From: Prorocentrum cordatum
Taxonomy: Eukaryota; Sar; Dinophyceae; Prorocentrales; Prorocentraceae
Direction of reading: 5' to 3'
NCBI GenBank assembly: GCA_963575745.1
Contig: CAUYUJ010004324.1
Location: forward strand, 333,235-397,234
DNA length: 64,000 bases
Position 1 is the stretch's first letter. The number at the start of each line of letters is the position of its first letter. Under the pieces are notes generated by a model, which did no database searches, was not told where the DNA came from, and saw nothing but the letters and a program-made list of their open reading frames with translations. The position numbers and the translations under genes were made by a program. This document shows positions 33,184 to 43,500 of the stretch, one piece after another.

Positions 33184-33885
33184 CAGTCCATTTGTCAAGG
33201 CAGCAAGTGCATTGGCAGTACCAGGAAAGGGGAGGTGATCGCTCTCAGACCTCAGGTAACTCCAAACGTCAAGTGTTCACCATGTGGGTGTCGGAAGAAT
33301 GTGTTGCACTGGACTCATTGCAAACATTGCCAAAACCCTCTTCGTAATGTTGGTGGTGGTGGCGGCGTTCATGGTGGCTGTGGTTCCCGTGGAGACTATT
33401 GGTAGTCGCCTCTACCAAGTGCTGTCGTCACGCAATTTTTTGGCCCCACCGCTTTCGGCAAGGGGAGTGCAGGCAAATGCGTTCGACAGCTCATGTTACC
33501 TGGTGCAGGCGCCACTGGTGGAGCGGGCTTTGGGTCAGGTCAGCTTCAATTGCCCACTGGCCCAGTGCCCAGCTTGTCGGTGAACGAAGCTCGGTCTCTG
33601 GCATTTCTATTTCAAGAGGCTGGCGACACGGTTGCTGCGAAACGTTGCAACGATGTGGTGCGACATTTCAAGGCGGCGGCCCACGTCCATGTTGTCTCGC
33701 TGCAGGTCAAGGTCAATCAGTGTCGCGGTGTCCTCCAGAAGGCTGACAAGAAACTGGAACGTGACTTGGGCTGGTCGGTCAATCTGCAGCAGGACATCGG
33801 GACTCATCGCAGCACGGTTGCGACTGCGAGAGAAGCATGGGTCTCAGCGGACCAGGCGTACAAGGATGCGCTCCTGGATTTGTGA
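33184..33885 (+). pseudogene. LINE ORF1 fragment: Cys-pair zinc finger and coiled coil
   Basis: A finger-like block with two Cys pairs (CSPCGC, then CKHCQ) lies at about 33265-33330. A Gly-rich linker follows. After frame changes comes an open stretch of 130 codons (33493-33885): a Gly-rich start, SLSVNEARSLAFLFQEAG, and then a long Lys/Gln/Val-rich helical region (VVSLQVKVNQCRGVLQKADK) likely to be a coiled coil. The layout resembles ORF1 at 1475-2635. No endonuclease or reverse transcriptase follows, so it is a 3'-truncated or chimeric copy. Confidence 0.6.
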
Positions 33886-33960
33886 CAAGGGTGTCCTGCT
33901 ACAGCTGGGGGGTATGTTGAAACAGGCAAAGTAGGGTTTGAGATATGATTTAAGATAGGT
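33868..33960 (+). repeat. Repeat shared in inverse orientation with 55147-55240
   Basis: It runs from CTGGATTTGTGACAAGGG through CCTGCTACAG to a 28-base block (33922-33949, starting ACAGGCAAAGTAGGG). That block is identical to the reverse complement of 55158-55185. Copies of CAAAGTA (reverse of TACTTTG) follow here, and TACTTTGG motifs lie beside the other copy. Confidence 0.85.
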
Positions 33961-35700
33961 TTCAAAGTAGGGGCGGAGCTTTAAAGTATGTTTCAAAGTA
34001 GCATCCCAAGTAGGGCAAAATTTGGCCCAGGTGTAGTTTCCGAGCATAAGAAGTAGTCTCGAACGACTGTGCGTCAAGCAACAAACGCATTCTCGAATAG
34101 TTCCGCTTCCGCGAACAAAGCGCATAACCTTCGAACAAGTAATTGCCAGCACAACAAATTGTTCTCGGTTTGTGAGGCAGGTGCGGCCCGACTTCACACA
34201 GAAAGTGCGCTCTTGTCGGCTCGGTAGTGTTTGATCTATCCTATTGGCGTTCGTCGTAGAAGTCCTTGTAACAATACCACTGGCCGTCGTCGGTGGTAGT
34301 AGTGGTAGCAGTCGTAGCTGCTTCTAGTAGCGGCATTCGTATTGACAGCCAGTGGTGGTAGTAGTGGTGGTAATAGGAACGGCGGTTGCTGTGGTCACAT
34401 CAGCGTGATTTGCTTCCCCCCTCGGCGTCAAATCGCGGTGGAGATGGCGTCGTCATCCTCACCGCTATTCGCCTCCTCCTCCTACTACTTCTACTACTTC
34501 TTTTCCACACCCTCATCCTCACTACTTCTTTTCCACACTACTACTTCCCAGCTCCTCTACTACTTCTTTTCCTCACTACTTCTTTTCCTACTTCTTTACC
34601 ACTTCCCAGCTCCTCTACTACTTCTTTTCCACACCCTCATCCTCGCCGCTATTCGCCTCCTCCTCCTCCATGTCAATCCTGCGTCCCCTCTTCGCTTCTC
34701 CTCCTGATCCTCTTCCTCTTCCCTTCTCCTCCTCCTCGTCCTCATCCCTCGTGCTCCTCCTCGTCCTCGTCCTTCTCCTCCTATTCCCTCCTTCTCGCCC
34801 TTATTCCTCAAACCCTCATCATGCTCCACCTCTTCCTGTTGCTATCTCATCCTCCTTCTCATCCTGATCCCTGCTCATCCTCCTCCCTGTTCTTCCCCCT
34901 CCCGCTCCCGACGATCGCAAACTGCTTGCGTCCTCATGTCCCGCGTAACCCTCTTGCTGCGCCGTGTGCCGTGCCGTGTGCAAGGGCCTTGGTGGGCCCA
35001 CGCGGAAGGCCATCATCGGTCGCGAGACTTCGGATTCCTAGTGAGACAGTTATTCCCGAGGGAAGCGGTGGTTGCCCGGGGACCCGTGCCGACCAAGTTG
35101 CTTATCTGTGGAAAGGGCCCCTGACAGGGCCCCACGTGTCCACAGGCACAAATTGTCTCTATGATCTGTCGTGGCGTTTCATCATTTGAGGGGCAAAATG
35201 GGGGAAGTTTGGAGGGAAACGGAAAAAGGGGGAGGAAACTTGATAGAGAAATGGGCGGGGCGTGGGAAGGACGAAGATGAAAATGACGTGGAGGATGGGG
35301 GGCTGAGGATGCAAGGATGCGGGAGAGGAAGAGGGAGGGAGGAGGAAACGGGGTGAGGATGAGGCCAATCTGTGGAGGAGGGGGGGAAGAGGATGAAGTA
35401 CCACTGGAGGAGAAGTTTGTTGAGTTGAAATGTTTGCGCGAAGGACGGCAAACGCGGGGAGGAGCAGGGCGAAGAGGCGGAGGGGGAGGAGGGGGAGGAG
35501 GAGGGGGAGGAGGAAAATGAGGATGCCGCGAGGTAGGGCGGGGGAGGATTCGGGGGTTGGAAGGCGAGCAAGCGAAGGGAGGAGCGAGGATGAGGTTTGT
35601 TATCGAAACGCGGTACATATTGCAGCTCTTGTCGGGGTCCCCATCTTGTGTTGAATTTCACCCCCGTCATTAGCACCAATCGGTCAGCATGATCAACATA
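33961..35700. other. Spacer with low-complexity tracts
   Basis: 33961-34430 is unique and AT-richer. 34455-34670 holds irregular CTACTACTTCTTTTCC units, and a segment around 34462 (CGCTATTCGCCTCCTCCTCC) is duplicated at about 34645. 34670-34900 is pyrimidine-rich. 35200-35560 is purine-rich GGA sequence. No gene is seen. Confidence 0.6.
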
Positions 35701-35722
35701 TCCGCAACCATTTTTACTCAAA
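35701..35722 (+). other. Decayed spliced leader just before a start codon
   Basis: TCCGCAACCATTTTTACTCA plus two more bases matches the DinoSL at 17 of 22 positions with no gap. It lies 13 bases before the ATG at 35736 of a 1642-codon intronless gene. An SL so close to the ATG is what a retroposed, trans-spliced mRNA would leave. Confidence 0.68.
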
Positions 35723-35735
35723 CGTTTCGGGCACG

Positions 35736-38700
35736 ATGCTCGACGAGGGCTGGGGAGCCGCCGTCGAGGACGACTGCTCCAGCGAGGATGGCGGCTGGGG
35801 GCATGTCGCCCTGAGCCCCCCGCCGTCCGACGACGCAGCAGAGTCTGGCGAGGGCGAGCCCGACGACGCAGCAGAGTCTGGCGAGGGCGAGCTCAGCGGG
35901 GAGCCCGCGCCCGCGCATCCAGTCGAGGCTCGACCTGACGTGTTCGTAGACGGGTTGGCATTAGACGAGCTCGAGCGAGCTCGAGCGGCCAAGAAACGGT
36001 CGGTCGCGTGGGCGCCAGGGAGGGTGGCTTTGAAGCAGGCTCGCCAGCAGTTGGGGCGTCTCAGTGCTGGCATTCCAGCACTACTCCCTGCAGGTGATGG
36101 TGGCGATGCCGATCAGCTCGCACTCCCTGCAGGTGCTGGTGGTGATGCCGATCTTCCCCTCGCACTCCCTGCAGGTGGTGGTGATGCCGATCTTCCCCTC
36201 GCACTCCCTGCAGGTGGTGGTGACGGTGCCGATCTTCCCCTTGCACCCGCTGCAGGACACGGCGCAGAGCAACATCAGTTGGAGCTGGATGCCGCGCTGT
36301 GCGTTGAGAGGCTGAACGCTCTTGCTGTGGCTCGCGCCGGTGCGCAGGCCGATGCTCCGAGCAAGATCCAGGCGCACGCGGGCCAATACCTCCTGAATGA
36401 GAAGACGTCGATCCTCCCTTGGATTGTTGAATGCCGCACTGAACTTGGCATGGGCAATAAGGAAGCTGACCAGTTTTTGTGTGCGACGGCCTGCGCATCT
36501 ATGCTGGTGCAGTGGCGTGATGCTCGCTCTATGTGTTCCAGCATGGTTCGAGATGTTCGAGCGTTGGGTGGCAGGGCCGTCACTTTTTCTGAGCGTTTGA
36601 TGTACGACGAAACACCAATGTACACCAGGCTTACTGACCGTGAGCATATCCCTGCACCTGATGCCCGCGAACTTCCTGCAGATGGTGTTGCTCAGCAGAC
36701 GCGGCTGGTGCCCATCAGCTGCACCTGCCAGACGGCCCACGTGGCCAAGCTCCTCAACACGCAAAGGATGTACGCGATGTTATTTGATATTCCTGGTCAC
36801 GGCATGGTCTCAGTTCACATTCCAGTGGATGGTCACATACAGTCCATGGCCCGAACGACAGCGGAGGCGTTGTACGAGTCCTTAGGCCGGAGCTCCCCAA
36901 TGATGGCCGACATCGCGGCGTTGTTCGAGCGCGTGCAGAGGCTCGTCACCACCGACGGGGCTAGCTCCATCACACGATTCGAGCGGAACTTGGCCAGAGA
37001 GACAGGAGCTGCGAGGAGCACTTTGAAAATATTGTGTGAGATACATCGTGTGTACGGCTTTTACAAAACGGTTTTCCTACAGGTCAAGTTGCACACCAGC
37101 ATGATGGTCCATGTTGCGAAAGCCCTCTCCGCGTCGGATGCGATGCGACGGTTTCGCTCGACATTGCGGCTCGTGATCTCGAGGGACTTGGTGTACCGCG
37201 AGAACACCAGACCTTCGCGTGCAGACCTTGAACGCAACACCATGGTACTGGATACGTTCCTCGAGCCCAAATCGGGCTCCATCAGGCTGAGGCGGTCCGT
37301 CATCGCTTCCTTGGCCAACGGTTGCTGGTCCAACACGGGCATCGTGGAGCACTGTTGCCAGGGGTGCTGCGGATCCAGGGAGGATTGCGTTTCAAAATTC
37401 ATTACAATGTTCGTTGCCTGCGTGGCCAATCGCAAGCCGCATGTGTGGCCCAGCAGTCGCTGGACAGGGTTCGACGAGTGCACGGACTGGTTGGGGTTGC
37501 TAGAATGTATCCACGGGCTTCTCACGCGAACCTTCGTCGAGTGGACTGGTTTCGACACGACTGATCTCGGTGAGCATCTGGAGCACAATTTCGCCCTGGG
37601 TATGTCAGAGAACTTGAACGGCGCTGGCGGGAAACTCGGAGATCTCGAGCTCGACGAGAATGGCGACGATGAGCATGCAGGCATTGGCGGGCAGCAAGGC
37701 GGCGGGAAGGCAGCACAGCAGAATAACATCAGCCTCGACGATCGGCGGAAGGAGGAGTCGAAACACCGTGCGTATGGTGTCAGGTGGCTGTGGAAGTGTT
37801 TTCCCCAAGTCCACCTTATCCTCATTCGTCGAGTTCTGAAGCCAATGATCCAGCTCATGAACAAGTATCTGAAGTCGGCAGGCGATGTCCATAGCAGGCG
37901 TGTTGACTTTCGTAACTTGCAGCGCAGGTCTGGCATCTGCCCCGATATGATTGCTGACGCCTGCCCTTTGATCTCAGCAAGCAGGCTCGAGAACGAGACG
38001 GAGCTTTTCAATTCTCTGCGGTCGGTGATGAGTGCCTCGCGTGAGTGGGATATCGTGCCAGTCAGCTGTCGTATATCATCGTTGCGCACGCGCGCATTCC
38101 TGATGCTGAGCCAGCTGGGGTGCATGTGTAACGGCCTCAGGGAACTGCACCAAGGCTACCCATTCAAGCTCTTCCGTTTGGTTGGGGAGCCGGAGCTGGC
38201 AGCGGAGATCGTGAACGATTGCGAGGACCTCAAGGACGATTGGAGCAAGGCCATCATCAGCAAGTACGCGACTGGAAGCCCAGATGGTTTGGTTTCCGCT
38301 GCTTGCATCGGGGAATTGCTTCACGTAGCGTCGATCACGCCCCGCGAGACGGCGACCGTGGAGGCCAGCCACGCAACGATCAGGAGGTCTCTGGTTGGGT
38401 TGAGCGTGCAAACGCACGCCTTGCACATCAAGCGCCTCTCATCCCAGAGGATCTGCCAGCTCTTCAGGAAGAAGGGCCGACGATTGCGGAGTGGCTTTGT
38501 TCGACCAGCACAGAAGACTGCATTGAAGACTACGACTTCATCGGTCGCCGCCGAGTGCCCGAAGAGACGCATCAGAGGGCACGGTGGTGCTTGGCGAGCT
38601 TTCATCAGAGAGCGCACGCTGGGCACGTCAGGGCGCCCAGACTTGCACGAGGCATCCTTGGCGTACGCTGCATTGAGCCCTGAGGAGAAGGCCGAGCATG

Positions 38701-40664
38701 CGAAGCAAGGTGCCATTGCCACCAGGGCAGCGAGAGCTGGCGCCGTCCACACGTTCGGCGACGACACCAGGCGCGCCCTCAGGAGAGTTGCGAGAGACAA
38801 GGCGAGGAAAGCGCTGCAGGAGATGGTCGAAAGCAGAAAGGCGATGTGCGACATTGCTTCCAGAGCTGGTGAGATTGCCCTGGCCGTGCCGATGGACGTC
38901 TGCAGCTTCAGGGGCGGCGCAGCCGCAGTCGAGACATCCATGGCCAGCATCGTCGACATGAATCGCCAGCTTCGTTTGGAGGCGACGTGCTTGCGCATGG
39001 AGGAGAAGATGATTGATGATGCCATTGTCAAGTGGCACGACACGGAAGGCCAAGAATTGATTCGGTCTATCTTTGGGCAGATGGATGTTTCGGCACACCG
39101 GGGTGGCGAGCTCATCCCATCCACTTTATCTGCAGCCTCCTTGACGTCGTTTGTGTGGGAGTCCCTCGACATCAGTGAAAGGGTCAAGAGGGCTCTGTCA
39201 TGTGGAGATCAAGTTACCAGAAATCAGCTCACCCAGGTCTTAGCAAACATATGGTCTGGATTTCACGAGACAATCGACCACGTCCCTCATCCAGAGTGGG
39301 ATGACGACTATCCCACGCCTAAGCCTTGTACCAAGGTTGGCTTCTGCGTATGCACTGGTGCTGGACGCGACGTAAAGAAGTTCATCGATAACGTTGATGT
39401 CGCCGTGAAGCGTGCTTGCCCAGTTGGTATCGTAAGACAGCGGCTCCAACCAAAAGCCGAATGCTTCATTTTCTTGTGTGGCCAGCGGCAGCCTACGGAG
39501 GAAGAGGCCAAGGACTTGAATCTCGACGCCGACAGTTTCATCGATGGGCTTCCGCTTGCTGAAGGGGTTTGGCACCACATTGGCCACCAGAGTCTATCAC
39601 CATGGAGATCGGACTTTCACAGGATGAGTTGCGATGCCAGTTCTGGAGACTTCGTGGTGCCATCTGGTGCTCGATTGACGGCCACTCACGATTTTTCAAG
39701 TTCGTGGCGGGCGATGAAAGATTTCGACCGATCACTACGCTGGTGCGCATGCGTTTACAGTGTATCTTGGAGGTGCAGCCCCTTGGGTACCATGACAGCC
39801 GACTGCGTCGACGTTGAGCTTCTGGAGCCACCCGTGGATTCAGGCGCGCCCGTCTGTCGGGTGGTCTGGTTGCCTCCATGGGCGAAAGTCAAGAAGAAGC
39901 GAGGGAAGAAGGCGAACGGGGAGCATGTGGAGTCTGGTTGGGGCCTCGTCCTTCTTCCCGACGTTCCTGGAGACGGCGGTGACGACGATGGCGAATCCGA
40001 CGGAGACGGCGATGTGCAGTCAGAGCAGGAAGCATGCGAAGATGAGCAACACGACGCTCCTGGTGCTGCCAGTGGCGCTCTGTTGGACAAGGAGGCCGAG
40101 TGCTCCTCCACGAAGTCTGGTGACCTGAAGGACTTGCACGGGGATGTTCTGCTGGGCCACGAACACTGTGGCGAGCTTCCAGACCTCCCGTCCCCGAGAC
40201 CCACAGAAGGATCCAGCGTTGACCTTGAGGGCCAGCTCGGTCTGGATGAAGATGAAGGCGAGGCTGTCCATCCTGACGGGGGCGATGGCCTTGACGATGA
40301 AGGCGGTGAGCTACCAGTTGACCCGCCAGCGCCCCCGCCTCCGCTACCGCCTGAAGGAGATCCACCAGGGCCTCCGCCACCACCACCACCTCCGCCTGGG
40401 CCAGCTCTCGGGGCAGCTGGTGAGTACGATGAGAGCATCATCGTCCCTGGAGGCGCGCTGGCCTGGAACGCGAAGAAGGGAGATTTCATAGCCTATTGCT
40501 GTCACCACGGAGGTGGTAAGTTCTGCAACCGCACGCGGACGTGCAAGGCAGGTACCCGCAAGGCCCAGGGACGGCCTATAGGGTTTCTCGTTTCTTGGTT
40601 GGGCTTTCATCATCGAGCTGGTAGTAACCACGAACATAAGAACAACGTCAAGCCAAATTCTTGA
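35736..40664 (+). CDS. Large intronless gene: DDE-transposase-like core with HMG-box-like segment
   Basis: 1642 residues without a stop or an evident intron. The N-terminus is acidic. Residues about 115-180 are three to four tandem ALPAGGG.DADLPL repeats. The core has candidate catalytic acids: Asp351 (LFDIPGHG), Asp407 (TTDGASS) and Glu876 (VEASHATIRR), with a CEIH motif at 434-437, the layout of DDE transposases. A Cys/His patch VEHCCQGCCG and the block RWTGFDE follow Asp407. Residues about 945-1005 (GGAWRAFIRER, then ALSPEEKAEHAKQG) resemble an HMG box, a DNA-binding fold. The C-terminal part has PVCRVVWLPPWAK, an acidic stretch, a polyproline run and NRTRTCKAG before AQGRPIGFLVSWL. I recall this block order as a multi-copy dinoflagellate family; its function is unknown to me. 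The stop lies inside a TIR element that abuts the gene. Confidence 0.82.
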   Translation: MLDEGWGAAVEDDCSSEDGGWGHVALSPPPSDDAAESGEGEPDDAAESGEGELSGEPAPAHPVEARPDVFVDGLALDELERARAAKKRSVAWAPGRVALKQARQQLGRLSAGIPALLPAGDGGDADQLALPAGAGGDADLPLALPAGGGDADLPLALPAGGGDGADLPLAPAAGHGAEQHQLELDAALCVERLNALAVARAGAQADAPSKIQAHAGQYLLNEKTSILPWIVECRTELGMGNKEADQFLCATACASMLVQWRDARSMCSSMVRDVRALGGRAVTFSERLMYDETPMYTRLTDREHIPAPDARELPADGVAQQTRLVPISCTCQTAHVAKLLNTQRMYAMLFDIPGHGMVSVHIPVDGHIQSMARTTAEALYESLGRSSPMMADIAALFERVQRLVTTDGASSITRFERNLARETGAARSTLKILCEIHRVYGFYKTVFLQVKLHTSMMVHVAKALSASDAMRRFRSTLRLVISRDLVYRENTRPSRADLERNTMVLDTFLEPKSGSIRLRRSVIASLANGCWSNTGIVEHCCQGCCGSREDCVSKFITMFVACVANRKPHVWPSSRWTGFDECTDWLGLLECIHGLLTRTFVEWTGFDTTDLGEHLEHNFALGMSENLNGAGGKLGDLELDENGDDEHAGIGGQQGGGKAAQQNNISLDDRRKEESKHRAYGVRWLWKCFPQVHLILIRRVLKPMIQLMNKYLKSAGDVHSRRVDFRNLQRRSGICPDMIADACPLISASRLENETELFNSLRSVMSASREWDIVPVSCRISSLRTRAFLMLSQLGCMCNGLRELHQGYPFKLFRLVGEPELAAEIVNDCEDLKDDWSKAIISKYATGSPDGLVSAACIGELLHVASITPRETATVEASHATIRRSLVGLSVQTHALHIKRLSSQRICQLFRKKGRRLRSGFVRPAQKTALKTTTSSVAAECPKRRIRGHGGAWRAFIRERTLGTSGRPDLHEASLAYAALSPEEKAEHAKQGAIATRAARAGAVHTFGDDTRRALRRVARDKARKALQEMVESRKAMCDIASRAGEIALAVPMDVCSFRGGAAAVETSMASIVDMNRQLRLEATCLRMEEKMIDDAIVKWHDTEGQELIRSIFGQMDVSAHRGGELIPSTLSAASLTSFVWESLDISERVKRALSCGDQVTRNQLTQVLANIWSGFHETIDHVPHPEWDDDYPTPKPCTKVGFCVCTGAGRDVKKFIDNVDVAVKRACPVGIVRQRLQPKAECFIFLCGQRQPTEEEAKDLNLDADSFIDGLPLAEGVWHHIGHQSLSPWRSDFHRMSCDASSGDFVVPSGARLTATHDFSSSWRAMKDFDRSLRWCACVYSVSWRCSPLGTMTADCVDVELLEPPVDSGAPVCRVVWLPPWAKVKKKRGKKANGEHVESGWGLVLLPDVPGDGGDDDGESDGDGDVQSEQEACEDEQHDAPGAASGALLDKEAECSSTKSGDLKDLHGDVLLGHEHCGELPDLPSPRPTEGSSVDLEGQLGLDEDEGEAVHPDGGDGLDDEGGELPVDPPAPPPPLPPEGDPPGPPPPPPPPPGPALGAAGEYDESIIVPGGALAWNAKKGDFIAYCCHHGGGKFCNRTRTCKAGTRKAQGRPIGFLVSWLGFHHRAGSNHEHKNNVKPNS

Positions 40665-41125
40665 CGCTTCGCGTACCCCCACCAGCCCATCGCCGAACGA
40701 CGCCCAGGCGCGTTGAGGTGATCAGGGAATTGCGGGAGGCCCTCTTGGGCCCCTGATGGGCCCATAAGATGGTTCCGAGAGGGCCCTCGGAGGGCCCCAA
40801 AGGGCCCCAAGAGGGCCCCAGTGGTCTCTGGGGCGCGTCTTGGAGCCCTCTTGGGGCCCTCTGGAGCCCCCAAGGGACATCCGAAGGGGTGGAGGGGGGG
40901 TGGAGTGGAGTGGAGGGGGGGGGTGGAGCGGGGTGGGAGGGGGGTGGTGGAGGGGGGTAGTGGAGGGGGGAGGTGGAGAAGGGTGGTGGAGGGGGGGTGG
41001 AGGGGGGGTGGAGGGGTTGGTGGAGGGGGGGAAGGACAGACCCCAGGGGGGAGGGTAGGGAGAGGGGTTTGATTAGGAAACTGGAAGAGGAAACGCTCTA
41101 GACCACTTACGCCCATGAGGGCGGG
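40659..41125 (+). mobile_element. Interspersed TIR element A, with internal minisatellites
   Basis: The left end, TTCTTGACGCTTCGCGTACC then CCCACCAGCCC, matches the element at 49789. The shared left arm runs on through GTTGAGGTGATCAGGGA and CATAAGATGGTTCC. The interior is GGGCCCY minisatellite and then a GGGGTGGA repeat (40885-41060). The right arm (TTTGATTAGGAAACTGGAAG, AGGAAACGCTCTAGACCAC) ends near 41125, where the terminal GGCTGGTGGG has decayed. No protein is encoded, so it is non-autonomous, like a MITE or an introner. Its first bases supply the TGA that ends the gene at 35736. Confidence 0.7.
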
Positions 41126-41560
41126 GCGGACTTTGAGGAGAGGAGAGCTGCTCGGGCGTACTTCCGAACCCTCGGGCCCCTCGCAGATAGATTACTTGAC
41201 AAGGAACGGCCCGTTGTGCCAGGCACTGATGAGGGCTCTGAACCGGAGCTCTGCCCTTGATTCATTTGAGTTGCGACAGCTGGTCGAACTAATCCATCCT
41301 CGCCACCACCGCCCTCACCCTTGCCCTTCCCCTTGCCCTGTCCTCTCTCCTTCATCCTCATCCTTGCTCAGGAAGAAGAGGAGGAGGAGGAGGAGGAGTC
41401 TGGGCCCCTCCTCCTCGTCCTCCTCCTAGCCCTCCACCTCTCCCCTCTCCTTGCCTATCCTCCTCCTCTTTTAGTTTCCAACGGCCTTGCCCAGTAATCC
41501 AGACTCACTCGCAGCTCCCTGTTTCCGACATTGAGGTTCGCTGGTGCATTCGTGTCGCCT
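41126..41560. other. Spacer, no gene seen
   Basis: Mixed sequence with a GGA patch at 41371-41398 followed by TCC triplets. No coding family is recognised. Confidence 0.5.
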
Positions 41561-41700
41561 CACATCACACACACACGCACACACATGCACACCCCACACG
41601 CACACAGCACATCAGCAACGCATCCTCATACACACACGCATACACCACACACACACACGCACGCACGCACCACAGACGCACACACGCACACCACACATGT
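41561..41700. repeat. CA dinucleotide-rich microsatellite
   Basis: Imperfect (CA)n with CACG and CATA variants. Alternating purine-pyrimidine DNA of this kind can adopt the Z form. Confidence 0.88.
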
Positions 41701-41788
41701 AAACTCAAATGGGCCCAAGCACCATCTGGGCGCGGCAACGCTGGTACATCGATTCCAGACCTAGTGCGACCTCAGCACGCCACCAGTC

Positions 41789-42667
41789 ATGGCAACTGCT
41801 GGCACTGATGAGCCGAACCTTAAGATTTACTTGGAGATCGGGAACTTGCCGCCAGAATTGCAGAATAAGCGCTTCCGTTTCATGATGCTTTCAGAGGTCA
41901 AGCTCGTCGCACCGTGTCCCATCAAGGGGCCTCGAATGCCTCTTCTTCCCCAACCTGTCCCGCTGGAGCCAGCAGACGAGGTTCGCACTCCCATTCCAGA
42001 GCAAGGCTCTGGGTATCTGAACAAATGGGGGGGGGGGTTCTAGCATGCTGTACTGGATCGGTTTGGATTCGTTTCAGCCCAAACGCTCACGTGAGCGCAA
42101 GTAATGATCAACGAGTCCCGCATAGATTGCACCTCCGCCACCCTTTCTCAGTGCATTTGTTGTCAGACAGGTTCGTCGCCGCAGCCGCCAGCCGCTGCTT
42201 CAGCATCTTCGTCGCCACAGCCGCCCATGGCAGCACCGCCGACAGCAGTGGCAGCCAGGCCAGCTCCTGGCTCAGCAGTTTCGTCGCAGCAGCCGCCAGT
42301 ATCAACGTCACCGAAAGCAGCGGCGGCGCAGCAGCCACCAGTACGTGCACCAGGGCTGCCAGAGTCCAAGAGGACCGAGCGTTTGCCACCAGCAGCAATT
42401 CCTTCAACGCCATGGCTGTCCAAGCTCACGTCTCAGCGCCCTGGGCACCAGAAGCTCGATGCCAGCATGAAGCGCATGGGCAGCACGGAGATTTTGCCTC
42501 AGGCAGCCCGCATGAGGCTCGAGGTGCACTCCGACGCGTCCGTTGGCCACCCAGAGGCCGCCCCTTCCAATGCACCATCGGCACCATCGACTCAGCCTCA
42601 AGTTCCGATCGAGATCCTCGTAGAGGACTCGTACCAGCCAGGAGAGGACACCCATGCCCTCTCATGA
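41789..42667 (+). CDS. Possible two-exon gene, Pro/Ala/Ser-rich protein of unknown function
   Basis: The frame opens with ATG 41789 and a plausible non-repetitive N-terminus (KIYLEIGNLPPELQNKRF). Unspliced, it stops at 42043 after a run of Gly. A GT-AG intron 41981-42166 (186 bases; GAG|GTTCG ... GTCAG|ACAG) would join it in phase to a second open stretch ending at TGA 42665-42667. That stretch is Pro/Ala/Ser/Gln-rich, then LPESKRTERLPPAA, a basic KLTSQRPGHQK segment and an acidic IEILVEDS tail. The sequence CAGACGAGGTTCG at the 5' site resembles CAGACAGGTTCG at the 3' site, a pattern expected if the intron came from an inserted element. I recognise no family, and the exon pairing is a guess from the sequence alone. 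Confidence 0.4.
41981..42166 (+). other. Candidate intron flanked by near-direct repeats
   Basis: GT at 41981 and AG at 42165-42166, 186 bases, phase 0. Near-repeat sequences (AGACGAGGTTCG and CAGACAGGTTCG) lie at the two ends. It holds the in-frame stop at 42041-42043, which splicing would remove. Confidence 0.35.
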
Positions 42668-42895
42668 TGACCTGGCGGCAGCGATGAAGAAGACAGGTTG
42701 TGATCCGTATCGAGGTGACACGGTCGTGGACGATTCCCAAGTTTCTTGAGTTCCATTCACATTTGCTTCGGGAGCGAGACCGATCATAGATTGGTTGAAA
42801 AAGCTCCACGTTGTTTCTCAGGAGGAAGAGGAGGGAGGATGAGGATAACCTAAGCTTGCGCTTCACGTGGCGCGGCCGTGATTTAGGCCGGCCGT
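42668..42895. other. Short spacer
   Basis: Unique sequence with no recognisable gene. Confidence 0.4.
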
Positions 42896-43075
42896 CTTGG
42901 GAGGTTGTCTTGGATGGTCGTCTTGGGGGGTTGTCTTGGGGATTGTCTTGGGGGGTTTGTCTTGGAGGGCTGCCCGTGAGTCTTGGGGGGTGTCTTGGGG
43001 GTTGTCTTGGATGGTTGTCTTGGAGGGTTGTCTTGGGCGGTCGTCTTGGAGTGTTGTCTTGGTCTTGGGCTAGAC
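42896..43075 (+). repeat. GGTTGTCTTGG minisatellite
   Basis: About thirteen imperfect units of 12-13 bases, GGTTGTCTTGGGG and variants. Confidence 0.85.
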
Positions 43076-43500
43076 GCGCACACACACACACACGCCCACA
43101 CGCACGCGGACCTCCTTCCTCCTTCTCTATCCCTCCTCCCTTCTCATCCCTCCTTCCTCATCCCTCCTTCCTCCTTCCTCCCTTGACACGCACATCCTCC
43201 TCCCTCCTTCCTCCTCCTTCCTCATTGGTCTCACTGCGGTTCCACCATCGATACCACTCTCGATCGTAATATCGAAGTCAAGATCGATCTCATGATCGAT
43301 ATCACTATCGATCTCACTACCGATCACAGAACCGATCTCAAGTTCGATCTTCTGATCGATATCACGATCGACATCACTATCGATATTGGTATTGCTCTCA
43401 CTATTGGTCTCACAATCGATGTCACAACCTGCCCCGCTATCTATATCACGATCGATCTCACGATCCTTCACACTATAGATCCCACAATCGATCCCACTGT
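43076..43500. repeat. CA, CCTTCCTC and ATCGATCTCACT repeats
   Basis: A short (CA)n run (43078-43110) and a CCTCCTTCCTC pyrimidine tract (43110-43230) are followed by 43240-43500, which holds about 20 imperfect 12-base units on the theme ATCGATCTCACT / ATCGATATCACT. The unit length of 12 keeps frames open and gives Ile/Asp/Thr-rich polypeptides that I do not treat as proteins. Confidence 0.8.

Noticed and set aside
35186-35208. Minus-strand SL-like segment (TTTGAGGGGCAAAATGGG)
   Set aside because: The match is partial, the CCGTAG part is absent, and nothing recognisable follows on the minus strand.
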